Source: Denitrobaculum tricleocarpae (GTDB taxonomy: Bacteria; Pseudomonadota; Alphaproteobacteria; Kiloniellales; Kiloniellaceae). From it: a stretch of DNA of 64,000 nucleotides. Shown one piece after another: positions 50,763-59,123 of the stretch. Each line of letters starts with the position of its first letter. The stretch's first letter is position 1. Both the position numbers and the translations under genes were made by a program. Location: contig NZ_ML660059.1 of the NCBI RefSeq assembly GCF_007004665.1, forward strand, positions 124,001-188,000, in the 5' to 3' direction. Under the pieces are notes generated by a model. It was not told the DNA's origin, ran no database searches, and worked only from the letters and a program-made list of their open reading frames with translations.

Positions 50763-51268
50763 CGCGCAGCCTTCGACCCCGAGCCCTCACACGGGAAGCC
50801 TTTGCCCCCTTCGGCGACGTGATCCAGACCGAAGGTGCAAAACACTTCCAGATCAACGAAGGCACCACCACGCGGTTTCACGATCTGGCCGAGATCGACA
50901 CCTTGGAACAAGGCGGCCGGCCGATCATCTCGATCTTCCGGGGCGACCCGCGCCCCATGCCCTTCGAGATCCGGATCATGGAGCGTCACCCCTTGGCCTC
51001 GCAGGCCTTCGTTCCGCTCTTCGCGCGGCCGTATCTGGTTGTCGTGGCGAGACCTGAGATCGAGGACGGCGCGGACATCACAGCGGAAGATCTGCATGTT
51101 TTCGTCGCTCAGCCCGGTCAGGGCGTAAACTATGGCCGGAACGTCTGGCATCACCCTCTGATCGCCCTGGACGCCTCCTCGGATTTTCTGATCGTCGATC
51201 GTGGCGGCGAAGGAGACAATCTGGTCGAGGTTCACTTCGACAAAGCGATTGCCAGGATCGAACTATAA
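50759..51268 (+). CDS. allA: Ureidoglycolate lyase
   Basis: 169 residues of the AllA cupin-like fold: [18 protein letters not shown], the Arg/Phe-rich [14 protein letters not shown], and the binding segment [16 protein letters not shown]. It releases glyoxylate and urea. The GTG start overlaps alc; the end overlaps the convergent tetR end by six bases. Confidence 0.94.
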   Translation: MTRSLRPRALTREAFAPFGDVIQTEGAKHFQINEGTTTRFHDLAEIDTLEQGGRPIISIFRGDPRPMPFEIRIMERHPLASQAFVPLFARPYLVVVARPEIEDGADITAEDLHVFVAQPGQGVNYGRNVWHHPLIALDASSDFLIVDRGGEGDNLVEVHFDKAIARIEL

Positions 51269-51892
51269 CCTCGCCGGGCGGGTTTTGAGGCCGGCGATAT
51301 AGTTCTCGATCAGCGCGGCGGTCAGGCTTTCAGCCGTCTCCACGCCGACCAGGGTCAACTTGTTGGTCAAAGTCAAGGCACAGATCCCATGGATGCTGGC
51401 CCAGAGCACCCGCGCTGTCTGACGCAGTTCGGCTTCATCCTCACCGACGACCGGTTTTAGCCGCGCCTCGATTAACGTAAAAAGAGCGCCGATCTTCTCG
51501 CCGTACCAGTCAGGAAGCGGCATATCGGGCGCGAGATTGTGCTCGAAAAGCGCGCTCCAGCAATTGTAATTCTCGCGGGCATAGTCAATGTAGCAGGCTG
51601 CCAGGGCTCTCAGGGCCTCGTAGTCATCGAGATCCGCGCTTGCATCGCCCGAGACGCCAAAACGACTCTCCATGACAGAGAGCAGATCTTCCAGGGTCAC
51701 CGCGTTGATATGCAGTATAATGTCATCGTGGTTCTCGAAAACGTTATAGAGCGTGCCGACCGTGTAGCCGATGGCCGTGGCGACCTTGCGCGCACTGAAG
51801 CCCGCATAACCCGCATCCCGGATCAATTCCCGCCCGGCGGCAACCGCCATGGTCTTGATTTCCTCCCGGGTATGGTCGCTGCGACGCGCCAT
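51263..51892 (-). CDS. TetR family transcriptional regulator
   Basis: 209 residues with an N-terminal HTH ([33 protein letters not shown]) and a C-terminal helical ligand domain with WHG-like features ([17 protein letters not shown]). It probably binds the palindrome at 51923-51963, 30 bases upstream, repressing itself and the divergent DUF2339 gene. Confidence 0.92.
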   Translation of the reverse strand: MARRSDHTREEIKTMAVAAGRELIRDAGYAGFSARKVATAIGYTVGTLYNVFENHDDIILHINAVTLEDLLSVMESRFGVSGDASADLDDYEALRALAACYIDYARENYNCWSALFEHNLAPDMPLPDWYGEKIGALFTLIEARLKPVVGEDEAELRQTARVLWASIHGICALTLTNKLTLVGVETAESLTAALIENYIAGLKTRPARL

Positions 51893-51922
51893 GATGACTG
51901 AACCCTTGCTTCAAAATCGGTT

Positions 51923-51963
51923 AATTAAACACTGTTCATTATTTTATTGAACGATGTTTAATT
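51923..51963. promoter_or_regulatory. TetR operator palindrome
   Basis: AATTAAACACTGTTCA (51923-51938) and TGAACGATGTTTAATT (51948-51963) are inverted repeats matching 14 of 16, with a 9-base spacer. This placement between the divergent TetR and DUF2339 genes is typical of a self-regulated operator. Confidence 0.75.
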
Positions 51964-51975
51964 ATGCCTTATGTT
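51948..51975 (+). promoter_or_regulatory. Candidate promoter of the DUF2339 gene
   Basis: TTGAAC (51948-51953), 16 bases, TATGTT (51970-51975). The -35 lies within the right operator arm, so bound TetR would block it. Transcription would begin near 51982, after the ATG at 51954, which supports the later GTG 52023 start. Confidence 0.4.
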
Positions 51976-52022
51976 CCACAAGCCTGCAAGACAACACTGT
52001 TTTAACGCTGGGAAATATCGCC

Positions 52023-55004
52023 GTGTTCGATTCGATCGGAATCCTCATCATTTTTGCCCTCCTGTTCCTTTTGGCGTCCAGTATCGCCTCCTGGGTGGCC
52101 TTGAGCAGGGCCGGACATCTGCGGTCGGAAGTCCTTTTGCTCAAGAAGCGGATCGATGAATTGCTGCAAGACCTTCCCGGCGCAGAGCAAGACCCTGCGC
52201 AGAGGGACAGGTCACAAACGGCGGCGACAGACGCTGCGCCTGACAGGGCTCAAGACCCCAATCCGGCGGAGCCAGGTACCCCATCAATTGGCGAACGAAC
52301 GGGCACGATGGTGCCGAAGCTTTCAGACCAAGCGAAAGACCCGGCAGAAAACCCACAACCTGCGGCATCCGAGGCACCCAAGGGAGTCTGGACCAATCAG
52401 CCGTCTCAACCCGCGTCGGGCGCCGCGAGCGAGACGCCATCTCGGGAGGAACCGGAGACAGACGCAGCAGGCAAACCAGGTGACGTCTGGACCAACGCAG
52501 GCGCACCGCCCGCCGCCGCTGTCGAAACTCCCGGGCAGGAAGCGCGGAGCGCCGGGGATGAGCGTATCGCCGCACGGCAGATGGGCGTTGACTTCGAGCC
52601 GGAGAAACAGTCTTTCGAGCACAACTTCGGGGCCCGCCTGCCGGTCTGGATCGGTGGAATTGCTTTTGCGCTCGGCGGCCTCTTTCTCGTCAAGTACTCC
52701 ATCGACAACAACCTGCTGAGCCCCTTTGTCCGGGTCCTGCTCGGCGGACTGCTGGGTTTAGGTCTGCTTGCGGCCGGCGATATTGTGCGCAAACGCCCGA
52801 ACTTTGCCAACGGACGGCGCATCGCGCAGTCGCTTTCGGGCGCGGGCATCGCCGTGCTTTATCTGGCAGTCTACGCCGCCACGAGCCTTTACGGACTGCT
52901 TTCGCCCACAGTCGGCTTCATCGGGATGGCGGCCGTTACGGCGACGGGGATCATGCTGTCACTGCGTTATGGCAAGCCGATCGCCTTGCTCGGACTGGTC
53001 TTCGGCTTCATCACACCGGCACTGATCCAATCGGATACGCCGTCTGCCCTTATTCTCTTTGCCTACCTCATCGTCCTCTCTGCGGGCGCCATGGCCCTGA
53101 TCCGGCAACAGGGCTGGTGGGACCTGGCACTCCCGACCCTTGCGGCCAGTCTGGGTTGGGCACTGCTCTGGATCGTATCTTCGTTCGGCGACGATATGTT
53201 GGTTGTCGGTTTTTTCCTCATCGCCATCGCAGGTCTGGTCGCCTTCTTCAACCAGGGCCATCACTCCAAAGCCGCAAACGCCTGGGCACCCGAGTTCGAT
53301 CAACGTACCGCGTTTGGCTACCTCGGCGTCGGCGGCGCGACGGTCGCGATGGCAACGGGCGTAGGTCTTGCCGGATATGGCCTGACTGAATGGGGCCTGA
53401 CCGCGATCCTGGCAATCGGCGGCATCTATCTGGCCTATAGCGATGACCGGCAATATCGGCTGATTCCCTGGATTTCACTGGCCGCGACCAGTCTTCTCCT
53501 CTTTTTGTGGAAAGAAAACGACCTCGCCCTCTACGCCGGTACTTTGATCGGCTTCGCCGCGATTTACGCGGCCAGCGGTTATGCCCTGCTTTGGAAGGCG
53601 GATAACGCGGTGCCTTGGGCCGGTCTTACCGCTGCGACAAGTCTCGGCTTCTATCTCCTCGGTTACTTCAAACTGCACCTCGCGCCGGCATCCCCTGAAA
53701 CCGCGGTAGACAGCACCTTGTTCTGGGGCGGACTCGCGCTGGCACTTGCAGCCATAGCGATCTATTCGGTCAGACGGGTTCAGGAACACTTCCGCGCAGA
53801 GGCACAAAAGGAGTATCTGCTGGCGATTTTCGCGGTCGCCGCGACGGCCTTTGTCTCGCTCGCCATGACGGTCCTTCTGGACGAAAAGAACCTGCCGCTG
53901 GCCTTTGCCGCGGAAGTCCTGGCCGTGGCCTGGATCAGCCGCCGAGCAGAGATTGCCGTCCTTCGGCCAGTGACGGGCATTCTGGCGGTGATCTTCGGGG
54001 GCCTTTTGGTTCCGCAGATTCTTCTGCTGGTCCAGTTGACGGCCTTCAGCCTGATCGAGCTGAAACTTCCGCTGCAAGCCAGTGTACCATTGGTCGAGCA
54101 GCCGTTGATCAGACTCGGCCTTCCCGCGCTCTTCTTCATCGGCGCCGCGACGTTGCTGCGCCAAAAAGCAGACGACTGGCTGGTGCGCGGGCTGGAGATC
54201 GCCGCCATCGCCTTGGGCGCGGTGATGGGCTACTACCTCACCCGCCACGTCATGAATGTGGACGCGAACGTGCTCTATGTGAAAGCGGGCTTCCTGGAGC
54301 GCGGGATCATCACTAACGTTCTCTTCTTCTATGGCCTCTTCTGCTTCTGGGCGGGGCGCCGCTTCCTGCGAGCGTCGGTTTCCTGGAGCGGCGCGGTTCT
54401 CTGCGCAGTGGCTCTATTCCGGATCGGATACTTCGATCTCTTCCTCTACAACCCGATCTGGTCGAATCAGGAAGTTGTCGGCTGGCCGGTGCTGAACGCC
54501 CTGATCCTGCCCTTCGGCCTGCCCATCCTCTGGTGCCTGCTCACCGCGCGTGAGATGGCCTTCCTGAGCAAGAGCGAAAGGACAGAATACTGGGCGCGAT
54601 TCCTCAAACCCGTCGCATTGTTTCTTGCCTTCACCTGGGTCACCCTGATGATCCGCCAGGGCTTCCAGGGCAGCTTTCTGGACAGCTTCGTGGCTGGAGA
54701 CGCCGAGGTTTACAGCTATTCGGTCGCGTGGATCCTCTTTGGCATCGGCCTGCTTGTCGCCGGCATCGTCACCAAGGACCAGTCGTTGCGCTATGCGTCA
54801 TTGGCCGTGACGCTCCTGGCGGTCGGTAAGGTTTTCCTTTACGACACGGCGGAGCTCGAGGGCCTTTACCGCATCTTTTCCTTCTTCGGCCTTGGATTCT
54901 CGCTTCTGGGCCTCAGTTACGTTTACACCCGCTTCGTATTCGGCGGGAAAGAACATGCCGGCGGCGAAATTTCTTCGGAAAAGCCCTCGGGAAACCCTCG
55001 GTAG
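52023..55004 (+). CDS. DUF2339 giant multi-pass membrane protein
   Basis: About 993 residues: one TM (IGILIIFALLFLLASSIASW), a short coiled coil (LRSEVLLLKKRIDELL), a Pro/Ala/Glu/Thr-rich stretch with two VWTN repeats to about residue 190, then some 25 TM helices to the end. DUF2339 proteins are of unknown function, sometimes linked to envelope or stress. GTG 52023 is preferred because ATG 51954 lies in the operator palindrome. Its 3' end overlaps the convergent gene at 54923 by 82 bases. Confidence 0.85.
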   Translation: MFDSIGILIIFALLFLLASSIASWVALSRAGHLRSEVLLLKKRIDELLQDLPGAEQDPAQRDRSQTAATDAAPDRAQDPNPAEPGTPSIGERTGTMVPKLSDQAKDPAENPQPAASEAPKGVWTNQPSQPASGAASETPSREEPETDAAGKPGDVWTNAGAPPAAAVETPGQEARSAGDERIAARQMGVDFEPEKQSFEHNFGARLPVWIGGIAFALGGLFLVKYSIDNNLLSPFVRVLLGGLLGLGLLAAGDIVRKRPNFANGRRIAQSLSGAGIAVLYLAVYAATSLYGLLSPTVGFIGMAAVTATGIMLSLRYGKPIALLGLVFGFITPALIQSDTPSALILFAYLIVLSAGAMALIRQQGWWDLALPTLAASLGWALLWIVSSFGDDMLVVGFFLIAIAGLVAFFNQGHHSKAANAWAPEFDQRTAFGYLGVGGATVAMATGVGLAGYGLTEWGLTAILAIGGIYLAYSDDRQYRLIPWISLAATSLLLFLWKENDLALYAGTLIGFAAIYAASGYALLWKADNAVPWAGLTAATSLGFYLLGYFKLHLAPASPETAVDSTLFWGGLALALAAIAIYSVRRVQEHFRAEAQKEYLLAIFAVAATAFVSLAMTVLLDEKNLPLAFAAEVLAVAWISRRAEIAVLRPVTGILAVIFGGLLVPQILLLVQLTAFSLIELKLPLQASVPLVEQPLIRLGLPALFFIGAATLLRQKADDWLVRGLEIAAIALGAVMGYYLTRHVMNVDANVLYVKAGFLERGIITNVLFFYGLFCFWAGRRFLRASVSWSGAVLCAVALFRIGYFDLFLYNPIWSNQEVVGWPVLNALILPFGLPILWCLLTAREMAFLSKSERTEYWARFLKPVALFLAFTWVTLMIRQGFQGSFLDSFVAGDAEVYSYSVAWILFGIGLLVAGIVTKDQSLRYASLAVTLLAVGKVFLYDTAELEGLYRIFSFFGLGFSLLGLSYVYTRFVFGGKEHAGGEISSEKPSGNPR

Positions 55005-55486
55005 GTGCCCTTCGTGAAGCCGCTTATCTTGTAAGCGGAACCCTCAAGGTAACAGCCGAACTCGACACCAAGGTCCGCGCTCACACGGGCGTGGACCTTG
55101 CCCTGCTTATCAAAGAAACGCTGGCGATCCTGGACCGGGAAGATACCCTCGTGCCAGATGCCCGGGTGGATGTAGAGGCCCTGGCTGCCGTCACACCAAA
55201 ACGCGACCACGTCCTCGAGCTTGAGGTCGTCGCCGGGAAGGGCGAGGGGGACGACGAAGGGATTCGGCTCAAGCGGAAAGAAGAGCTGTCCGCCGTCGGG
55301 ATGATAGTTGAGATGCCAGAGCAGAACCTGCCGCCGCTCCACCGTCGCCTCGTCCATTGAGGCCCGCTGCGGATCACAGCTCCAACCAAGAACGTAATCA
55401 CCGCCAACCGCCGCGTTGCAGCCGGTCAGGACATCACGGTCATGACAACACGCGCTCGGAATGATCGGATTCCAAGCAAACATCAT
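54923..55486 (-). CDS. AllA-like cupin protein, probably lacking its N-terminus
   Basis: 187 residues resembling the ureidoglycolate-lyase/cupin fold: LLWHLNYHPDGGQLFFPLEP, VVAFWCDGSQGLYIHPGIWH and GKVHARVSADLGVEFGCYL. An in-frame TGA precedes the ATG by seven codons, so nothing coding extends upstream; the N-terminus looks shorter than I would expect. The last 82 bases overlap the DUF2339 gene. It may be a functional short relative or a decaying copy. It is not in the allA operon. Confidence 0.6.
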   Translation of the reverse strand: MMFAWNPIIPSACCHDRDVLTGCNAAVGGDYVLGWSCDPQRASMDEATVERRQVLLWHLNYHPDGGQLFFPLEPNPFVVPLALPGDDLKLEDVVAFWCDGSQGLYIHPGIWHEGIFPVQDRQRFFDKQGKVHARVSADLGVEFGCYLEGSAYKISGFTKGTYRGFPEGFSEEISPPACSFPPNTKRV

Positions 55487-55582
55487 ACAGCTTTTGATGA
55501 CAATTCAAGGACTGCAGCGTCGAGAAAATGGGATTCAGATGAATCCACAGTTTTTGTTCCGCGATCGAAGAATAGCCGGCCC

Positions 55583-56302
55583 TTAAGCCGCAACCAGTGT
55601 CCGGCGTTCAGCCAGGCGTCCGCTGTCAGTCATCACTTCATAACAATCGAAGTTATGCTCCCGCGAGGTCGCAACCATTTCCTCGATGTTCGCGGCGCAA
55701 GGCTGGCGCAGACCGTGATGCTCGATCAAGCCTCCGATCGGCGCGTAGAAAATGCCGACGCGCTGCAACAAGCGAAGAAGGGCGGGCTCCATGACCGCGA
55801 GCCAGTCAGTGATGTCGTGGGCACGGCTGATCTCCATGATCGCGCGCATCAGTCCGAGGGTGATGTGCTGCATGACGAGCGGGCGGCCTGGACTGTTGTC
55901 GCCATAAGCCGTATCGGAAAAGCGGCGCCGGAAGTCGCGCGAAATGGCGAAGCGCGAAACCTCCGCTGTGTGTGCCAGGGGAAAGCGCCGCCGGTCGCAA
56001 AAGGCCGGATCGTCGCTGAATTCCTGCAGTGGGAAACTTCGCAACGGGTCGTTCGGGCGGCTCCGAACCAGCCGCACGCCGCCGGCCACGTTTCCGCTTG
56101 CGCGGTGAATCAAAAGGCCATGCAGCGAATGCCCGTCGTAGATATCGCGCTCCAGGCCCTCGAGATTCTTGGGTTCAAAGGAGTTCTCAACACAATACAC
56201 TTGATAGCGTAACCGGAACGCTTTCAACTTCAATTCGTCGGTTGTTGCTTCAGCAACCTCGAAATGATGGTGAAACAGATCGACAAGTCGTAGTTCCGAC
56301 AT
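55583..56302 (-). CDS. PEP-CTERM/exosortase-associated acyltransferase (GNAT/autoinducer-synthase-like)
   Basis: 239 residues with KLKAFRLRYQVYCVENSFEP near the start, VAGGVRLVRSRPNDP, the AEVSRFAISRDFRR strand and DITDWLAVMEPALLRLLQRVGI. This is the pattern of TIGR03694, acyltransferases that occur with exosortase systems and resemble acyl-homoserine-lactone synthases. A role in modifying surface polymer or protein is suspected, not proven. Two PEP-CTERM proteins are encoded 5 kb away; the exosortase lies outside the window. Confidence 0.82.
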   Translation of the reverse strand: MSELRLVDLFHHHFEVAEATTDELKLKAFRLRYQVYCVENSFEPKNLEGLERDIYDGHSLHGLLIHRASGNVAGGVRLVRSRPNDPLRSFPLQEFSDDPAFCDRRRFPLAHTAEVSRFAISRDFRRRFSDTAYGDNSPGRPLVMQHITLGLMRAIMEISRAHDITDWLAVMEPALLRLLQRVGIFYAPIGGLIEHHGLRQPCAANIEEMVATSREHNFDCYEVMTDSGRLAERRTLVAA

Positions 56303-57198
56303 AAAAAACGAAAACCCCCTCAGATGACCGAAACCTCGATTCCGGCCTGGCTTGTACCGCTCTTCCGGACATCCCTTCCCATTCTTCGGAAAAGGCCGGA
56401 TTTACAAGATGGAAGCGCCAGGGAACACGTGATCTGCGATACCCAATCAACTCAAACCTTGGTACGAGAGGAACGCATCAAACCCCACCCCAGAATCAGG
56501 AAACCATTCCCGACCAGGGCCTTTGCACTTCATGGTAGTTAATACTTTATTATTCTTTTCTTCCCCATGAAACTAACAGACGAATGAAATAGCACGATGT
56601 GTTATTTTTGTGGTACGGAGCTTACTTTACAATTGTGAAGAGTTTTTTACTTCGAATTGATTTTGTTTTTTCTCACACAAACCCAGAACACTAATAGTAA
56701 TTTGAATTATTAAACGCTCAGACACACAGCTTTATAGCGCGCAACTTACATGGCGTCAGCCCAGATTATTGCATAAAAACAATGCAATTATTATGGTTAA
56801 CAACCCTGAGTTCTAAGCGAAGATATATGCGTTTCCGTTACACGCAAGGGAACATGGCCGCCAAATCTCCCTAAGACTTAATTCCCGAACCCAATATACT
56901 TGTTAATAGGTTTGCTTCCGTGGTTAACGCGAAGAGCCGTTAACAGCCATTTTCCGCTGCAACGGATCCATGTGACCACCAGCACCCGGCATCAAACACA
57001 ACGCGCCAAGGTTCGGCACGAACTCATCCACTCAAGGATCAGTCGGGCGTGAGGAACCGGAGGTTCAAAAAAAGGTGAGAGTCGAGACCCTGCCATCCTC
57101 GCTCGGATTAAGACGGCAGATGGCGCCGCTCCGGAAGACAGTGAGCGGTCAACCCATGTCTCTGGTCCGGACCCACGTCATTGCGACGAAGGTGATTA
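56303..57198. other. Long AT-rich intergenic region
   Basis: About 0.9 kb without a credible gene between the acyltransferase start and the repeat next to galE. The centre (56530-56930) is far richer in A and T than its surroundings. It includes an inverted repeat ATTGCAT (56768-56774)/ATGCAAT (56782-56788) with a 7-base A-rich spacer. It should contain the acyltransferase promoter. Short frames inside have no recognisable content. Confidence 0.5.
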
Positions 57199-57339
57199 CT
57201 AGAGCAGATCCGGTTTAGATGGAATCGCCTTCGGCGATCCGTCGTACCGGTGAATCTGCTCGTACTATATGATGTAGAGCGGGTTCACATGTTTTAGCGA
57301 AAACACTCTGTGTTTCCGTTAAAACATGACGCGCTCTAG
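57199..57339 (+). repeat. Dispersed palindromic repeat, copy 2 (at galE stop)
   Basis: A 141-base element with CTAGAGC/GCTCTAG ends. Its first 82 or so bases match the element at 18235-18317. A second palindromic module follows (CATGTTTTAGCG, a central AAACACTCTGTGTTT stem, CGTTAAAACATG). The right CTAG contains the galE TAG stop. Confidence 0.85.
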
Positions 57340-58340
57340 GAACCGAATTTGGAGGAGTTATGTTTTAAGAGTTGACGCTTGCGCTCCCATTCCAGCGCCG
57401 TGCGGACGATGAAATCCAGATCGTCATGGCGCGGCGCCCAGCCAAGCACCTTCCGGATCAAACCACTCTCCGCCGTAAGGGAGGGCGGATCGCCGGCCCG
57501 GCGCCCGTCAAGCTTCACCGGAAAATCAACGCCTGAAACGCGTTTCACAGCATCGATGACTTCAAGCACGCTGCTGCCGTGCCCGTAACCGCAGTTCATG
57601 ATGCGGGACTCGCCGCCCGCGGCCAGATAGGCGAGAGCATCGACATGCGCACGCGCCAGATCCTCTACATGAATGTAATCGCGCACGCAGGTTCCGTCGT
57701 CCGTCGGATAGTCCGTGCCGAATACCGTCAGTCCGGGCCGCGCGCCAACAGCTGCCTCCGACGCCACCTTGATCAAATGGGTCGCGTCGGGCGTGGACTG
57801 TCCGATCCGGCCCTCCGGATCGGCACCCGCCACGTTAAAGTAGCGCAGAATAACGTGGCGCAGCGCCGAGGCGGCGGCAAGGTCGCGGATCATGCGCTCG
57901 CTCATCAGTTTTGAAGCGCCGTAGGGGTTGATCGGCAGGAGCGGGTCTGTCTCGCCGACCATGCTCTGGTCGGGAATCCCATAGACTGCGGCTGTCGAAG
58001 AGAAAACGATCTTATCCACCGCATGCGCGTCGCAGGTCTCCAGAAGCCCCAGGGTGTTGCGCGTGTTGTTGCCATAGTATTTGAGCGGATCGGCCACGGA
58101 CTCCGGCACGACAATGTTTGCCGCAAAGTGCATGACCGCATCGAAACTCTCGGCCTCAAAAAGGGCGTTCAGTTTGCCAAGATCGGAAAGCTCGCCCTCA
58201 ACCAATGTGCCGGCAAGCACGGCGTCGGAGTTCCCGGTCGAGAGGTTATCGTAGACCACCACTTCATGTCCGGCCTGATCGAGCTGTAAAACGACGTGGC
58301 TACCGATGTAACCCGCGCCCCCTGTCACCAAAACACGCAT
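57336..58340 (-). CDS. galE: UDP-glucose 4-epimerase
   Basis: 334 residues of the SDR fold: NAD loop VTGGAGYIGSHVVLQL, catalytic YGASK (Tyr near residue 145) and FSSTAAVYG. It interconverts UDP-glucose and UDP-galactose for surface polysaccharide. The C-terminus ends in a dispersed repeat. Confidence 0.95.
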   Translation of the reverse strand: MRVLVTGGAGYIGSHVVLQLDQAGHEVVVYDNLSTGNSDAVLAGTLVEGELSDLGKLNALFEAESFDAVMHFAANIVVPESVADPLKYYGNNTRNTLGLLETCDAHAVDKIVFSSTAAVYGIPDQSMVGETDPLLPINPYGASKLMSERMIRDLAAASALRHVILRYFNVAGADPEGRIGQSTPDATHLIKVASEAAVGARPGLTVFGTDYPTDDGTCVRDYIHVEDLARAHVDALAYLAAGGESRIMNCGYGHGSSVLEVIDAVKRVSGVDFPVKLDGRRAGDPPSLTAESGLIRKVLGWAPRHDDLDFIVRTALEWERKRQLLKHNSSKFGS

Positions 58341-58541
58341 CTTTAAAATCTTCCTCTGGTTTGAAACATTCGATTCGTATTCTGCCGATAGCTCTATGAT
58401 CGCACATTAGAGCAGGACCCCTTATAACGAAAACAGACATGCACCCGATTTAAGCCCAGCTGTCCGGGAGTCCGGACCCATCATCCCAGCCTCGGAGATA
58501 AAGAGTCCAAAGATTGTGCAAAAAAGCGTAAGGACGAGGAT

Positions 58542-58617
58542 TGGTAGGCGGGGATAGGAATCGAACCTTCGACTTCTCTCGTGTTGCAAGAGCGCTCTGC
58601 CACTGAGCTACCCGCCT
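58542..58617 (-). tRNA. tRNA-like locus, probably degenerate (anticodon ambiguous)
   Basis: The minus strand folds as a cloverleaf with encoded CCA: acceptor AGGCGGG/CCCGCCT, D-arm GCTC-AGTGGCA-GAGC, anticodon stem CTCTT/GAGAG with loop GCAACAC, and T-arm GAAGG-TTCGATT-CCTATC with one bulged A. Position 33 is C instead of the near-universal U, so the anticodon reads AAC by position. Shifting the loop to get U33 (anticodon GCA) breaks the stem. It may be a pseudogene or a divergent tRNA. Confidence 0.55.
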
Positions 58618-58745
58618 ATCGCCAGCTGAGACCGCGCTCAACCGGGAAAATCAAATGTTAGAATAAAAAAACGAATCTAATCTTAAACGGCAAGAAAGAA
58701 TCCACAGCGTCATCAAACCTTCTTCACAAGCGGGTTCCGCTTATC

Positions 58746-58943
58746 TCACCTGACCAAGAATGCCTGCCCAAAATAGAACAATGCGCCATAGCCGGAAAGC
58801 GACAAGGTAACCAAAACCAAAAGTGCGCAGCGGCCTCTGAGACTTTTCGGCTGACGGCGCATTTCCGGTGCGCGCTCCTCGCACACAGTATTCTCTGCGC
58901 CGGACATCTCAAACGGCAAAGACAACCCCTCTGCGTGCCCCAT
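58746..58943 (-). CDS. Small single-TM membrane protein
   Basis: 65 residues. The ATG is preceded by a strong Shine-Dalgarno (GGGGGGAG, six bases upstream), the main reason to believe it. A soluble N-terminus with two basic patches (EMRRQPKSLRGR) is followed by one TM (CALLVLVTLSLSGYGALFYF) near the C-terminus. A TTGACA box (58997-59002, minus strand) lies upstream with a weak -10. It sits between galE and manC in a surface-polymer region. No family recognised. Confidence 0.55.
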   Translation of the reverse strand: MGHAEGLSLPFEMSGAENTVCEERAPEMRRQPKSLRGRCALLVLVTLSLSGYGALFYFGQAFLVR

Positions 58944-59123
58944 CTTATCTCCCCCCTATTGGTGAAGGCGATTTGTTAACCAAACAAACCTCTAAGTGTC
59001 AATAGCATAGCTCAGTTCAAGATCTGTCGCCTATGGCCGACGCGCGAGGCGCAAGCGCCAGTAAGACAAGCTCCTGAAGCCAGGTTGAGGGCTGATGTTA
59101 CTTTACACCCCTGAGGCAGCAAT

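Noticed and set aside
51954-52022. ATG 51954 as start of the DUF2339 gene
   Set aside because: It lies in the operator palindrome and upstream of the expected transcription start.
55583-56302. Acyl-homoserine-lactone synthase (LuxI)
   Set aside because: The pattern fits exosortase-associated acyltransferases better, PEP-CTERM genes are nearby, and no LuxR gene is present.
56324-56542. 72-codon frame near the acyltransferase start
   Set aside because: No ribosome-binding site, no similarity, and it runs into the AT-rich intergenic block.
58542-58617. Functional tRNA-Cys (GCA) or tRNA-Val (AAC)
   Set aside because: Neither anticodon loop gives a proper stem with U33; I list it only as a tRNA-like locus.
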